Notes: generated from the sequence alone by a model not told the origin. Positions 29,432-38,341 are shown, numbered from the stretch's first letter. The stretch: DNA of 64,000 bases from Rickettsia endosymbiont of Ceutorhynchus obstrictus (GCF_964026565.1 NZ_OZ032162.1:1488001-1552000), one strand, 5' to 3'. Made by a program: numbers and translations.

Positions 29432-29842
29432 CTAGAACTCACTATTTCTCTTTTTTCTTTGTAGAAAATATAGCCATAATAGCCCTATCGGTGCAATAAA
29501 TGGAGAAAAGCAAAAACAAAATGCCATTGTTATAACTTTAAAACATAACCTGAATATCATTGAAAAAAGACTTTCATTTTCGTTTATTGTCACATTAATT
29601 ACTATTGTATTGTCATCTGTTGTTAGATTGTTGCCTATTATTATATCTATTATTGCCTCATATACAAATCGTGAGTACGGATATAGAAGCGTACAAACGA
29701 CGACCATTATAACCAATTGAAAGCGTACTCCACCATTTAGTATAATTACAGTGGACAGGGCAACAGCAAAAAAAAAGTGCCTAAAATAGTAATATGGATT
29801 TATATTACAAAAAAGGGCTATAATAAATTTAATTAATCTCAT
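29432..29842 (-). CDS. Hypothetical membrane protein
   Basis: This 136-residue protein begins MRLIKFIIALFCNI, with about four hydrophobic segments (residues ~25-55 and ~88-128) separated by a polar loop rich in Asn/Thr (NNLTTDDNTIVINVTINENE). The tail is basic (LQRKKRNSEF). I do not recognise a family. It sits between a mobile repeat and a palindromic element in the accessory block, with no operon partner. Confidence 0.5.
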   Translation of the reverse strand: MRLIKFIIALFCNINPYYYFRHFFFAVALSTVIILNGGVRFQLVIMVVVCTLLYPYSRFVYEAIIDIIIGNNLTTDDNTIVINVTINENESLFSMIFRLCFKVITMAFCFCFSPFIAPIGLLWLYFLQRKKRNSEF

Positions 29843-29875
29843 ATAAGTATATTATTTTTGTAAAATAATACCAAG

Positions 29876-30004
29876 TACAGCGTCATCTCGATCGCTTGAT
29901 ACAAGCAAATTTTTCGACATTCGCCTGTACTCACGTACTCTAGTACGGTAGCTTAGCTCGTCTTTAAATTTATCTTGTCTGAAGCTTTCTGAATTTAGCT
30001 GTAT
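29876..30004. repeat. Rickettsia palindromic element, intergenic copy 2
   Basis: Starts 'cagcgtcatctcgatcgctt' and ends 'cttgtctgaagctttctgaa' followed by 'tttagctg'. It is inverted and diverged relative to 27342-27452, with shared 'cgcctgtactcacgt' and 'gctcgtctttaaattt'. Confidence 0.75.
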
Positions 30005-30027
30005 AATAATGGTTCACGACTAAAAGG

Positions 30028-30290
30028 AGCGCGGCAATCCAGGCTTTTCATTGTCATGCTGAACTTGTTTCAGCATCTTTTTGTAATAGATCCTGAAATA
30101 AATTCAGGATGACTATTTTTTTCTGGATTCCCGCCTTCGCGGGAATGACATCGAAGGTGTGTTAACTTATCCACGCAACAATGCCACGCGGGAATGACAT
30201 ACGGCACTTTTTTAGAGCCATGCAACAAAGCCCCGCCTTCGGCCGGGAATGACATAGAACATGCTGACCTATCCACCCAATAATACCCTA
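30028..30290. repeat. Composite palindromic repeats
   Basis: Contains tgctgaacttgtttcagca, gatcctgaaataaattcagg, 'cccgccttcgcgggaatgac', and an arm ending 'agccatgcaacaaagcc'. No gene is seen. Confidence 0.6.
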
Positions 30291-30319
30291 CAAATGGTAT
30301 CGAAAAAGTTTTTTATTAA

Positions 30320-30601
30320 TTACCCTTCAGGGGTAGCATCAGGGTTATCACCGGCTAAGTGTACCTCCACCTTCTCAGGATTTTCCGAAGTACCGCCACC
30401 GCCAAGTCCGGTTTTTTCTTTTGCAATTTGTACTGCTTTTTTATGATCGGAGGCATTAGGGTTAGCAATATGACTTACATGAATGCCTGTATTATTTTCA
30501 ATAGATTGATCGGCAGCTTTACCTAATTTATCCGCTTCTTTGTCCAATTGCTTGGTACCTTTATCTATTTCATGCGCAAGTTGTTTTCCAAAATTTTTCA
30601 T
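30320..30601 (-). CDS. Small hydrophilic hypothetical protein
   Basis: 93 residues, MKNFGKQLAHEIDKGTKQ. An amphipathic lysine/aspartate-rich helix covers residues ~1-32, followed by a glycine run GLGGGGT and an acidic end. AGGAAG-type ribosome site ('gagaggaagtt') lies just before the ATG. I do not recognise a family. It is downstream of nothing on its strand and ends close to the repeat cluster. Confidence 0.5.
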   Translation of the reverse strand: MKNFGKQLAHEIDKGTKQLDKEADKLGKAADQSIENNTGIHVSHIANPNASDHKKAVQIAKEKTGLGGGGTSENPEKVEVHLAGDNPDATPEG

Positions 30602-30669
30602 AACTTCCTCTCTAATTTATAGTTTATAATATAACTATAATATTTAACTTCATTGCGGGCAAGAATTTT

Positions 30670-32154
30670 TTAGAAAAAGTTGACCATTAATTTTTGTACG
30701 GATGAATTAAAGACTTTGAAAATAGAGTTTGGCATTAGACCGAAATAAATAATCAAAAAACATAAAGGAGCGATAGCGATTATTTCGTACGCATATAAAT
30801 CTTTAAAACTTAGTATTTCTTTATTAGTTATTTCACCGAGCATTACTTCTTTGTAAAGTTTTAGCATATAAATTGCCCCAAGAATTACCCCAAGCGCCGC
30901 CGCAAAAGCAGCTATTATATTCACGTGATAGATACCGAGCAAACTTAAAAATTCTCCTATAAAACCGCTAGTACCCGGCAAACCGACAGAACCAAGCATC
31001 GCGATCATGAAAAAAACGGCAAGCAACGGCATTTTACTTGCTACCCCGCCATAGAGAGCTATTTCTTTCGTATGGAGTCTTTCATATAAAGTGCCGACTA
31101 TCAAAAATAAGCAAGAAGATATCACGCCGTGGCTAAGCATTTGAAACAAAGCCCCTTTAATTCCGGCTTCCGTAAAACTAAAGATACCCGCCGTGACATA
31201 TCCCATATGAGCAACCGATGAATAGGCAATCATTTTCTTCATATCTTTCTGCGCTAAAGCAACGAGTGACGCGTATATTATTGCTAAAATACTCAAAGCC
31301 AGCACATAAACGGCAAATTCTTTGGAAGCTATGGGCAGCAAAGGCAGTAGCACCCGCAAAAAGCCGTACCCGCCGAGCTTTAACAGAATGCCCGCAAGTA
31401 TTACCGAACCGGCAGTCGGTGCTTGAACGTGAGCGTCGGCAAGCCAAGTATGGAAAGGCAACATCGGAATCTTAACGGCAAAAGCTATAAAAATTGCCCA
31501 CCATAAAATTTGCTGTGCAAATAACGGTAAATCGGTAAGCAAGCCGCCCAACTCTAATAAATTAAAACTATGAAATTTACTATAAATATAGATTAACGAT
31601 AGCAGGAAAAATACCGAACCAAAGAAAGTGTACAGAAAGAATTTGAGCGCAGCGTAAACTCTATTTTCCCCTCCCCATACCCCGATAATAATATACATCG
31701 GGATTAATATTACCTCGAAAAAAAGATAAAATAATAATAAATTTATGGAAGTAAATGCACCGATACAAAACGATTCTATTAATAAAAAACATAATAAATA
31801 TTCTTTTATATATTTTTTAACGGTAAATAAGCTAGCTATTATACAAATAAGCGTAAGAAAAGAGGTTAAAGCCACAAATAATATTGATATACCGTCAACG
31901 CCGACATGGAACTCAAGCCCGATTTTATCGATCCAACTATAGCGTTCAACAAATTGATAAGAGGAATTTTTTGAATCAAATTCTATTAATATATAAATGG
32001 TGGATATAAAAGTTAAAACAGAGCTAAGCACCGCTACATACATTGTATATATTTGCCTATTCGGCTTTTTGCTCTGGCTAATAAATAATATGATATATAA
32101 TGCACTTATCAGCGGCAGGAAAATACTAATTGATATAATCGGTAATTCTAACAT
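30670..32154 (-). CDS. nuoM: NADH-quinone oxidoreductase subunit M
   Basis: This 494-residue antiporter-like membrane subunit of complex I, with about 14 helices, pumps protons in the inner membrane. Key family features are FHVGVDGISI near the N-terminus, the proton-channel glutamate in FEVILIPMY, K-L-G-G-Y-G in LLKLGGYGFLR, and AYSSVAHMGYV. It is the distal gene of the nuo cluster. A 188-bp element sits between it and nuoL. Confidence 0.98.
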   Translation of the reverse strand: MLELPIISISIFLPLISALYIILFISQSKKPNRQIYTMYVAVLSSVLTFISTIYILIEFDSKNSSYQFVERYSWIDKIGLEFHVGVDGISILFVALTSFLTLICIIASLFTVKKYIKEYLLCFLLIESFCIGAFTSINLLLFYLFFEVILIPMYIIIGVWGGENRVYAALKFFLYTFFGSVFFLLSLIYIYSKFHSFNLLELGGLLTDLPLFAQQILWWAIFIAFAVKIPMLPFHTWLADAHVQAPTAGSVILAGILLKLGGYGFLRVLLPLLPIASKEFAVYVLALSILAIIYASLVALAQKDMKKMIAYSSVAHMGYVTAGIFSFTEAGIKGALFQMLSHGVISSCLFLIVGTLYERLHTKEIALYGGVASKMPLLAVFFMIAMLGSVGLPGTSGFIGEFLSLLGIYHVNIIAAFAAALGVILGAIYMLKLYKEVMLGEITNKEILSFKDLYAYEIIAIAPLCFLIIYFGLMPNSIFKVFNSSVQKLMVNFF

Positions 32155-32214
32155 TTGAAACTCTAAAATATTCTTTCAGTTTAAGGGTATAACGCTTGTC
32201 ATACCGTGGCCCCG

Positions 32215-32402
32215 CCCACTACTGTACGAACGTTTAAATAAAGAGGTAAAAATTCTGTCATTCCGTGGCTACGACCACGGAATCCAGCTTATAATATCAT
32301 AAAAAGATTCTAAAATAAGTCTAATATGGCTTTATTTTCCTGGATGCCGTGATCAAGTCACGGCATGACACAGCCTTTTTTCAACGTTCGTACACTAGTG
32401 GG
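32215..32402 (-). repeat. 188-bp TIR element, copy G, inside the nuo cluster
   Basis: 188 bp; right end TACACTAGTGGG (variant). Flanks are CCCG on the left and TCCCG on the right rather than CTTGA or TCAAG, so the site was a 'gtggccccgccac'-like hairpin and the duplication here is 4-5 bp. It separates nuoL from nuoM. Confidence 0.85.
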
Positions 32403-32530
32403 TCCCGCCACGGTATCCAGTCTTGTCGTCATCCTGAATTTATTTCAGGATCTACTAAAAAGATGCGCAAAACTTGTTCAGCATGACTTTTTTTCTAGAC
32501 CTAGTTAGCAAGCCACGGGGTGACAGTATT

Positions 32531-34690
32531 TTACCCAATCAACCACAAAAAATTTACTATAAAACCGGTAATGACGATAATAACAAATAACACTATATAT
32601 AACGTATAATTAAAAACATAACCGGTTTGGGTTCTGCTTGCTAGAAAGCCAAAGCAGTTAACAATTTTTGCAAAGCCTTCGGGTCCGAAACGGTCAATTA
32701 TTTTTTGATCGCTAAAATAGAATAAGCGACTAATTTGGGCAAGCGGTTTCACTATTACTAGATCATAAATTTCATCAAAATAATATTTATTTTGCAATAT
32801 CTGCCGGATTAACTTGAAGGGTGTCATATTGTAACTTCGTCTGCTTTGTTGCATGGTTTTGGAAATATCTTCGATGTCATTCCCGCGAAGGCAGGAATCC
32901 AGGCTTTTTTTGTCATGCTGAACTTGTTTCGGCATCTTTTTAATAGATCCTGAAATAAATTCAGGATGACTTTTTTGTATTTCCTGGATTCCCGCCTTCG
33001 CGGGAATGACATAGGAAGCGGAAATGACATCGGAAATTCGTGCCATGAAACCAAGCCTGCCTCGCCACGGAGTGACGGTTCTTAATTTGTAAAAACAAAC
33101 ACCTACAACAATCCCTATTATACCGACTATCATAGGTAGTAATTTAATATATAACGGTGGATGATTAATTAATAATTTGTAGATATGCAGATTAAATATA
33201 CTTTCATGGAAATAGCCACCGGGCTTATCTATTGATAGCAAATAATAACCGATCATGCCGCAAAAAAAGCTACCCGCTACTAGTATTGTAAGGGGATTAT
33301 TCATAACACTCGGCGGTTCATGCGCATGTTCAAAAATAGGAGGCGGTAATTTGGTTGTACCGTGAAATACTAATATAATAATTTTCATTGAATAAATTGC
33401 CGTCAAGATTGCGGCAATAATACCGAATACGAACATAAAGGAACCGGCACTATATGCCGAATCTAAAATTGAATCTTTAGAATAGAATCCGGCCAAAGGA
33501 TAGATACCGATTAAAGCAAGCGAACCTATTAGAAAATTCCCGTAAGTAACCGGCATTTTATCTCGCAGTCCCCCCATCTTAAATATATCCTGCTCATGTA
33601 CGGCATGGATTACGCTACCGGCCGATAAGAATAATAGCGCCTTAAAAAATGCATGCGTTACCAAATGAAATATGCCGCTATTATAGGCAGATACGCCGCA
33701 TGCAAGGAACATATAACCGAGCTGGCTACATGTTGAGTAAGCAATAATTTTCTTGATATCGCTTTGCGCTATCGCAATGCTCGCTGCAAAAAGGCAGGTA
33801 ATACCGCCGATAATAGTAATAAATTGTAAGATAGCTGGGCTATATTCAAACAAGTAAGAGCAGCGCGCTACTAAAAATACTCCCGCCGTTACCATAGTTG
33901 CCGCATGAATAAGCGCCGATACCGGCGTCGGTCCTTCCATTGCATCAGGCAGCCAGACATGCAAACCTATTTGCGCCGATTTACCCATACAACCGATGAA
34001 TAACAGCAGGCATATAATATCTAACCTCGAAGGCTCAAAACCAAGTAAGAGAATTTTTACATTAGCTAGCCCTTTTGCGGCTAAAAATACATCTGTAAAA
34101 TTTGCCGAACGACAGGAGAAAATAATGGCAATAATACCTAAGATAAAAGCAAAATCTCCTACCCTATTCACGATAAACGCTTTTATAGCCGCTTTATTTG
34201 CGCTATCTTTTTTATACCAAAACCCAATTAACAAATATGAGCAAAGACCGACTCCCTCCCAGCCGAAAAATAACTGCAGAAAATTATCGGCAGACACTAG
34301 CATCAGCATAAAAAAAGTGAACAACGAGAGAAATGAGAGAAACTTGGGAAGTCCTTTATCTTCTGCCATATAACCGAGCGAATAAACATGCACTACGCTA
34401 GATACGCACGTCACCACCAAAAACATAATAGCCGTGAGCTGATCGATATAAATTGCCCAATTTACCTTAAATTCGGCAACTTCAAACCACTTGCCTAAAG
34501 TGATATGTAATATATTTTGATTCAGTCCCGTATAATAAAATATGTATAACGAAAATAGTGCTGAAATAATTATAGCACTACTAGAAATTATAGACCCATA
34601 TTTCTTGTTTATTACGAGGCATAACGCACCGTTGATAATAGCCGAAGCTAGGGGTAGCATCACAATCAATAAGGCAATAGTTCCCTGCAT
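32531..34690 (-). CDS. nuoL: NADH-quinone oxidoreductase subunit L with repeat-derived insert
   Basis: This 719-residue antiporter-like subunit has the lateral helix of the complex I membrane arm. Recognised blocks are FFGWEGVGLCSYLLIGFWY, GDFAFILGI, HVWLPDAMEGPTPVSALIHA, MVTAGVFL and YSTCSQLGYM. Residues ~538-621 are foreign and are the translation of a palindromic composite; they lie between helix segments near the C-terminus. Without them the protein would be about 635 residues, close to the family length. It starts 1 bp after nuoK. Confidence 0.97.
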   Translation of the reverse strand: MQGTIALLIVMLPLASAIINGALCLVINKKYGSIISSSAIIISALFSLYIFYYTGLNQNILHITLGKWFEVAEFKVNWAIYIDQLTAIMFLVVTCVSSVVHVYSLGYMAEDKGLPKFLSFLSLFTFFMLMLVSADNFLQLFFGWEGVGLCSYLLIGFWYKKDSANKAAIKAFIVNRVGDFAFILGIIAIIFSCRSANFTDVFLAAKGLANVKILLLGFEPSRLDIICLLLFIGCMGKSAQIGLHVWLPDAMEGPTPVSALIHAATMVTAGVFLVARCSYLFEYSPAILQFITIIGGITCLFAASIAIAQSDIKKIIAYSTCSQLGYMFLACGVSAYNSGIFHLVTHAFFKALLFLSAGSVIHAVHEQDIFKMGGLRDKMPVTYGNFLIGSLALIGIYPLAGFYSKDSILDSAYSAGSFMFVFGIIAAILTAIYSMKIIILVFHGTTKLPPPIFEHAHEPPSVMNNPLTILVAGSFFCGMIGYYLLSIDKPGGYFHESIFNLHIYKLLINHPPLYIKLLPMIVGIIGIVVGVCFYKLRTVTPWRGRLGFMARISDVISASYVIPAKAGIQEIQKSHPEFISGSIKKMPKQVQHDKKSLDSCLRGNDIEDISKTMQQSRRSYNMTPFKLIRQILQNKYYFDEIYDLVIVKPLAQISRLFYFSDQKIIDRFGPEGFAKIVNCFGFLASRTQTGYVFNYTLYIVLFVIIVITGFIVNFLWLIG
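32828..33079 (-). repeat. Palindromic composite inserted in frame in nuoL
   Basis: 252 bp (84 codons) made of 'tttgttgcatgg/ccatgaaaccaa' outer arms, cattcccgcgaaggcagg/cgccttcgcgggaatg arms and both inner hairpins. It reads through in the nuoL frame as YVIPAKAGIQ, HPEFISGS and LDSCLRGND, without a stop. Confidence 0.82.
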
Positions 34691-34691
34691 T

Positions 34692-35006
34692 TTATCCCTT
34701 CATCTGATTAACGTCCGCTACCTCAATTGAGCCTTTATTACGGAAATATACTAGTAATATAGCAAGCCCGATAGAAGTCTCGGCAGCTGCGATCGTCAAA
34801 ATTATTATACTGAAAACCTGCCCCGACAATTCTTGCATATACACGGAAAATGCAATAAAATTTATATTTACCGCTAGCAGCATCAGCTCGATCGACATTA
34901 AAATAGTAATAATATTTTTGCGATGCATAAATAACCCTACCATACCGATAGTAAAAACTAAACAGCTTATGGTCAAATAATGTTGTAGTCCTATATAATT
35001 ATTCAT
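34692..35006 (-). CDS. nuoK: NADH-quinone oxidoreductase subunit K
   Basis: This 104-residue protein has three helices. The conserved IMLLAVNINFI segment (SIELMLLAVNINF) carries the proton-channel glutamate, and AAAETSIGLAILLVYFR follows. It is the smallest core membrane subunit of complex I. nuoL begins 1 bp downstream. A repeat (35080-35202) separates it from nuoJ, which is normally adjacent. Confidence 0.98.
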   Translation of the reverse strand: MNNYIGLQHYLTISCLVFTIGMVGLFMHRKNIITILMSIELMLLAVNINFIAFSVYMQELSGQVFSIIILTIAAAETSIGLAILLVYFRNKGSIEVADVNQMKG

Positions 35007-35079
35007 GGTGTTTTTTTCTTCTTATTTTGTGGTGTCATTTCTATGCAGTATTGTGTAGACCAAAATCGTTACAAAAAAC

Positions 35080-35202
35080 ACCGTCATTGCGAGGAGCGTA
35101 GCGACGTGGCAATCCAGAAAAAAAATTAGCAAAATGCTATAAAACTTATTATTTTCTGGATTGCCGCACTCCTTACAGTCGCTCGCAATGACGATTCTAA
35201 TA
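35080..35202. repeat. Palindromic repeat between nuoJ and nuoK
   Basis: 'cgtcattgcgaggagcgtag' and 'agtcgctcgcaatgacg' arms around 'ggcaatccagaa...ttctggattgcc' and an AT-rich centre. It makes a roughly 200-bp gap inside the nuo cluster. Confidence 0.7.
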
Positions 35203-35209
35203 TAACTCT

Positions 35210-35827
35210 TCATTCATATTTAATTCCTTCTATACCCTTATTTAAATCAGGGTTAGTCATTAATATAGCATTAGCTTTATTCTTACTATTTTGCTGAGAT
35301 ATATTTTGCCGCTTTACTCCTGAACGTTTTCGGAGCGTTAGCGTAATACACGATATCATCGCCACAAATAAAATAATACCGGCAATTTGAAACGGTAATA
35401 TAAAATCGGTATAAAGCACCAGACCGATTGCCTCGGTATTGGTAATATTATTCGGTATAGCAAATAATTTATCGGAATTAAAATTAATATTTTTAGTGCC
35501 GAGCAAAATAATTACTATTAAATCGGTGAACATAACTAACGCCACCACGATACTTAAAAATAAATTTTCCTTTAGCTGTGAGATTGCGGCGCTTAAATGA
35601 ATATCTAACATCATTATTACAAATAAAAACAATACCGCCACCGCACCGACATAAATAATGATTAGCATCATCGCTAAAAACTCGGCACCTAGTAATATCA
35701 TAAGCCCGGAACCGTTACAAAATGCAAAAATCAACCACAAAACCGAATAAACGGGATTTTTGCTTAAAACCACGCAAACACTGCTTATAGTAATGAGTGT
35801 AGCAAATAAATAAAAAAATATCGGCAT
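35210..35827 (-). CDS. nuoJ: NADH-quinone oxidoreductase subunit J
   Basis: This 205-residue protein has five membrane helices. The conserved FLAMMLIIIYVGAVAVLFLFVIMML block lies in helix 3. It is a core membrane subunit of complex I. The polar tail after helix 5 (RQNISQQNSKNKANAIL) is typical in style for rickettsial NuoJ. An unrelated small gene lies upstream, between nuoI and nuoJ. Confidence 0.97.
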   Translation of the reverse strand: MPIFFYLFATLITISSVCVVLSKNPVYSVLWLIFAFCNGSGLMILLGAEFLAMMLIIIYVGAVAVLFLFVIMMLDIHLSAAISQLKENLFLSIVVALVMFTDLIVIILLGTKNINFNSDKLFAIPNNITNTEAIGLVLYTDFILPFQIAGIILFVAMISCITLTLRKRSGVKRQNISQQNSKNKANAILMTNPDLNKGIEGIKYE

Positions 35828-35863
35828 ATTGTAGATTCTTTCACTTAATATTTGTATTAAAAT

Positions 35864-36157
35864 TTATAATCCTCGCTTCTTCCACCATTCGTCAGTACGA
35901 AATTCTGCAGGAATACGCTTGTCTTTTATATATTCCCCAATATCAGTTTCTATTCCGTATTCCTCTAATATATCAAAAAATTCATCTCTAAGTTCCTTGG
36001 GTAATTTAGTACCGCACCAAGGACAATAAGACATAGTGATAATATTAAAACTCCCTTTTATTTCAATATAATACTCTCTAAATACTGGGTCATACTTTAT
36101 AGGGTCTCTAGACTCTGATAGAAATATTTTCATCTCTTTACAACTGTGTTCTTTCAT
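35864..36157 (-). CDS. Small protein with a CxxC motif, between nuoI and nuoJ
   Basis: 97 residues. The middle holds MSYCPWCGTKLPKELRDEFF (residues ~42-61), a single zinc-ribbon-like CPWC pair followed by an acidic helix; the end is TDEWWKKRGL. Many small bacterial proteins of unknown function share this 'YCPWCG.kLP..LrdeffdiLe' pattern. An in-frame ATG at residue 9 (MKIFLSES) could be the start. It is not a complex I subunit. Its place inside the nuo cluster next to a truncated 188-bp element suggests insertion. Confidence 0.65.
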   Translation of the reverse strand: MKEHSCKEMKIFLSESRDPIKYDPVFREYYIEIKGSFNIITMSYCPWCGTKLPKELRDEFFDILEEYGIETDIGEYIKDKRIPAEFRTDEWWKKRGL

Positions 36158-36270
36158 TGCTTTCTCTTTCGTTATATTAATTTAACTCCAAAGATTGATG
36201 ACCTGTTACATCTTTACATGTTGTGATATTGTTTTTATAGTAATATTTTATATGTCATCTAGTTGCTTGA

Positions 36271-36330
36271 CCCACTACTGTACGAACGTTTAAATAAAGA
36301 GGTAAAATTCTGCCATTCCGTAGCTACGAC
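36271..36330 (-). repeat. 188-bp TIR element, truncated copy H
   Basis: Only the first 60 bp remain (CCCACTACTGTACG... to 'tccgtagctacgac'), preceded by CTTGA. The rest is replaced at 36331 by a 'ggctttgttgcacgg...ccacgcaacaacgcc' composite. Confidence 0.8.
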
Positions 36331-36535
36331 GGCTTTGTTGCACGGCTCTAAAAAAAGTGCCGTATGTCATTCCCGCGCAGGCGGGAATCCAGGCTTTTTT
36401 TGTCATGCTGAACAAGTTTTGCACATCTTTTTAGTAGATCCTGAAATAAATTCAGGATGACTATAAGTATTTTCTAGATTCCCGCCTTTAACTAGAATGA
36501 CATCGAAAATTTGAGCCACGCAACAACGCCGGCTT
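36331..36535. repeat. Palindromic composite replacing the end of copy H
   Basis: 'ggctttgttgcacgg' and 'ccacgcaacaacgcc' outer arms, cattcccgcgcaggcggg arm, tgctgaacaag and gatcctgaaat hairpins. It has no matching 9-bp flanks, which suggests recombination rather than simple insertion. Confidence 0.65.
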
Positions 36536-36556
36536 GACCACAATACAACCCTTATA

Positions 36557-37036
36557 CTACCTATATTTATAATCCTGATGTAACTTAACAGCTAGTTCTT
36601 GCTCCCAAAGGTCACCGTTTCGTAGTAATCGCTCCTTATCATAAAGTAGCTCCGTATGAGTAAGAGTTGCAAATTCAAAATTAGGACCTTCGACTATCGC
36701 ATCAACAGGGCAAGCCTCTTGACATAACCCACAATAAATGCATTTCGTCATATCGATATCGTAACGAGTAGTACGGCGGCTGCCGTCTTCGCGTTCGTCT
36801 GCTTCGATTATTATCGCTTGCGCCGGACAAATTGCTTCACAAAGCTTGCAGGCAATGCAACGCTCTTCACCGTTTTCATAACGCCGCAGCGCATGCTCGC
36901 CTTTAAATCTTGGACTTACCGAACTTTTTTCGTAAGGATAATTAATTGTGACTTTCGGCTTAAACAAATATTTCAAAGTTAACGCCAATCCCGTTATTAT
37001 CTCAAATAGAAAAAAGGATTTTAAGTAATTTATCAT
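36557..37036 (-). CDS. nuoI: NADH-quinone oxidoreductase subunit I
   Basis: This 159-residue protein carries two 4Fe-4S motifs, CIACKLCEAICP and CIYCGLCQEACP, that pass electrons to the quinone site. KPKVTINYPYEK and HALRRYENGEERC precede them. I place the start at MINYLKSFF (37036). The frame is open to 37162, but the extra 42 codons are the translation of a palindromic element, not a family sequence. Follows nuoH on the same strand. Confidence 0.95.
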   Translation of the reverse strand: MINYLKSFFLFEIITGLALTLKYLFKPKVTINYPYEKSSVSPRFKGEHALRRYENGEERCIACKLCEAICPAQAIIIEADEREDGSRRTTRYDIDMTKCIYCGLCQEACPVDAIVEGPNFEFATLTHTELLYDKERLLRNGDLWEQELAVKLHQDYKYR

Positions 37037-37040
37037 AAAA

Positions 37041-37176
37041 ATTATGTATTTAATAAGTAGACGAAGTTTAATTTGGAAAAGAGCAAGGAGTCTATAAGGC
37101 GAGGAGCGGAGCGTATACCCTAATACGTGAACACCGCAGAACTTATTAGACGACGTAGCCAATTTTTCAAATTAAA
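37041..37176. repeat. Rickettsia palindromic element between nuoH and nuoI
   Basis: 'gaagtttaatttggaaaaga' and 'ttttcaaattaaacga' are inverted ends, around a centre with 'gcgaggagcggagcg'. It abuts the nuoH stop and adds an open N-terminal extension (VHVLGYTLRSSPYRLLALF) to the nuoI frame. No second copy is seen in the window. Confidence 0.7.
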
Positions 37177-38197
37177 CGAGTATACTCGGTAAATTATCGG
37201 TATACATTAATATACTTGACATTAGTATAACCCAAAATAAAGTTAGCGGTAAAAATACTTTCCACCCTAAACGCATTAGCTGATCATAGCGATATCTAGG
37301 CAAAGTTGCCCTGATCCATAAGAAACAGAATAATAAAAATCCGACTTTTAAGGCAAACCAAATAAATCCAGGCACGAAAGCCAACCATGATATATTAAAA
37401 GGCGGTAAATACCCTCCTAAAAAGAAAGTTGTAGTAATAGCACTCACTAATATCATATTAGCATATTCGCCTAAGAAAAATAAAGCAAATCCCATCGAAG
37501 AATATTCGACGTTGTAACCGGCTACTAGCTCCGACTCTGCTTCCGGCAGATCAAACGGCAATCTATTAGTTTCGGCTAGAACCGAGATAAAAAACACGAC
37601 GCACATCGGTAATAACATCAAATCTATCCACCAAGGCAAGTTTTTTTGCGTTTCAATGATTTCGCTAAGATTTAAGCTACCGGTAGTTAAAAGCACGGTA
37701 ACGATAACAAGTCCCATCGATACTTCATAAGAAATCATTTGTGCCGACGAGCGGATCGCGCCAAGAAAAGCATATTTTGAGTTACTCGCCCAGCCTGCTA
37801 TAATAATTCCGTAAACGCTTAAGGAAGAAATCGCTAGAATATATAAAACGCCGACATTTATATCGGCAAGTACTAAGCCTTTATTAAAAGGTATTACCGC
37901 CCAGCCTATTAGGCTTAAGATAAAAGTAATCATCGGCGCAATAACAAATAGTATTTTATCGGCTTTAGTCGGAATAATAGGCTCTTTAAATAACAATTTA
38001 ACCGCATCGGCTATAGGCTGTAATAGACCGAAAAGTCCAACGACATTCGGTCCTTTTCGTAGCTGCATTAGCCCGATTACTCGGCGCTCCGCATAAGTTA
38101 AATAAGCAACGCATAATATTAACGGGACAGTAATCGCAATTACTTTTAAAGCAATAATAATTAGCGGCCAAGCATATTCGTAAAAAAGTTCGGTCAT
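37172..38197 (-). CDS. nuoH: NADH-quinone oxidoreductase subunit H
   Basis: This 341-residue protein has eight helices and forms part of the quinone chamber. Signatures: AERRVIGLMQLRKGPNVVG, LLQPIADAVKLLFKEP, LGAIRSSAQMISYE, ETNRLPFDLPEAESELVAGY and ATLPRYRYDQLM. I set the start at MTELFYEYAWPL (38197). The frame extends 13 codons upstream, but these are translated from the hairpin repeat at 38230 and are unlike the family N-terminus. Confidence 0.96.
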   Translation of the reverse strand: MTELFYEYAWPLIIIALKVIAITVPLILCVAYLTYAERRVIGLMQLRKGPNVVGLFGLLQPIADAVKLLFKEPIIPTKADKILFVIAPMITFILSLIGWAVIPFNKGLVLADINVGVLYILAISSLSVYGIIIAGWASNSKYAFLGAIRSSAQMISYEVSMGLVIVTVLLTTGSLNLSEIIETQKNLPWWIDLMLLPMCVVFFISVLAETNRLPFDLPEAESELVAGYNVEYSSMGFALFFLGEYANMILVSAITTTFFLGGYLPPFNISWLAFVPGFIWFALKVGFLLFCFLWIRATLPRYRYDQLMRLGWKVFLPLTLFWVILMSSILMYTDNLPSILV

Positions 38198-38229
38198 AAT
38201 AAAGGTATGTACTCCATTAATATGGAAGG

Positions 38230-38312
38230 TTGTCATACCGTGGCTTGACCACGGTATCCAGAAAAAACTTAGTAAAAAGACCGGATACCGTGGTCAAGCC
38301 ACGGTATGACAA
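38230..38312. repeat. Intact ccgtggcttgaccacgg hairpin pair between nuoG and nuoH
   Basis: An 83-bp near-perfect inverted repeat: 'gtcataccgtggcttgacca' matches 'tggtcaagccacggtatgac'. It contains both target words (CTTGA and TCAAG) used by the 188-bp element and represents an unoccupied site. It could also attenuate transcription between the two genes. Confidence 0.75.
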
Positions 38313-38341
38313 TTCAAGCAAAAATAATATCATTGTACACA

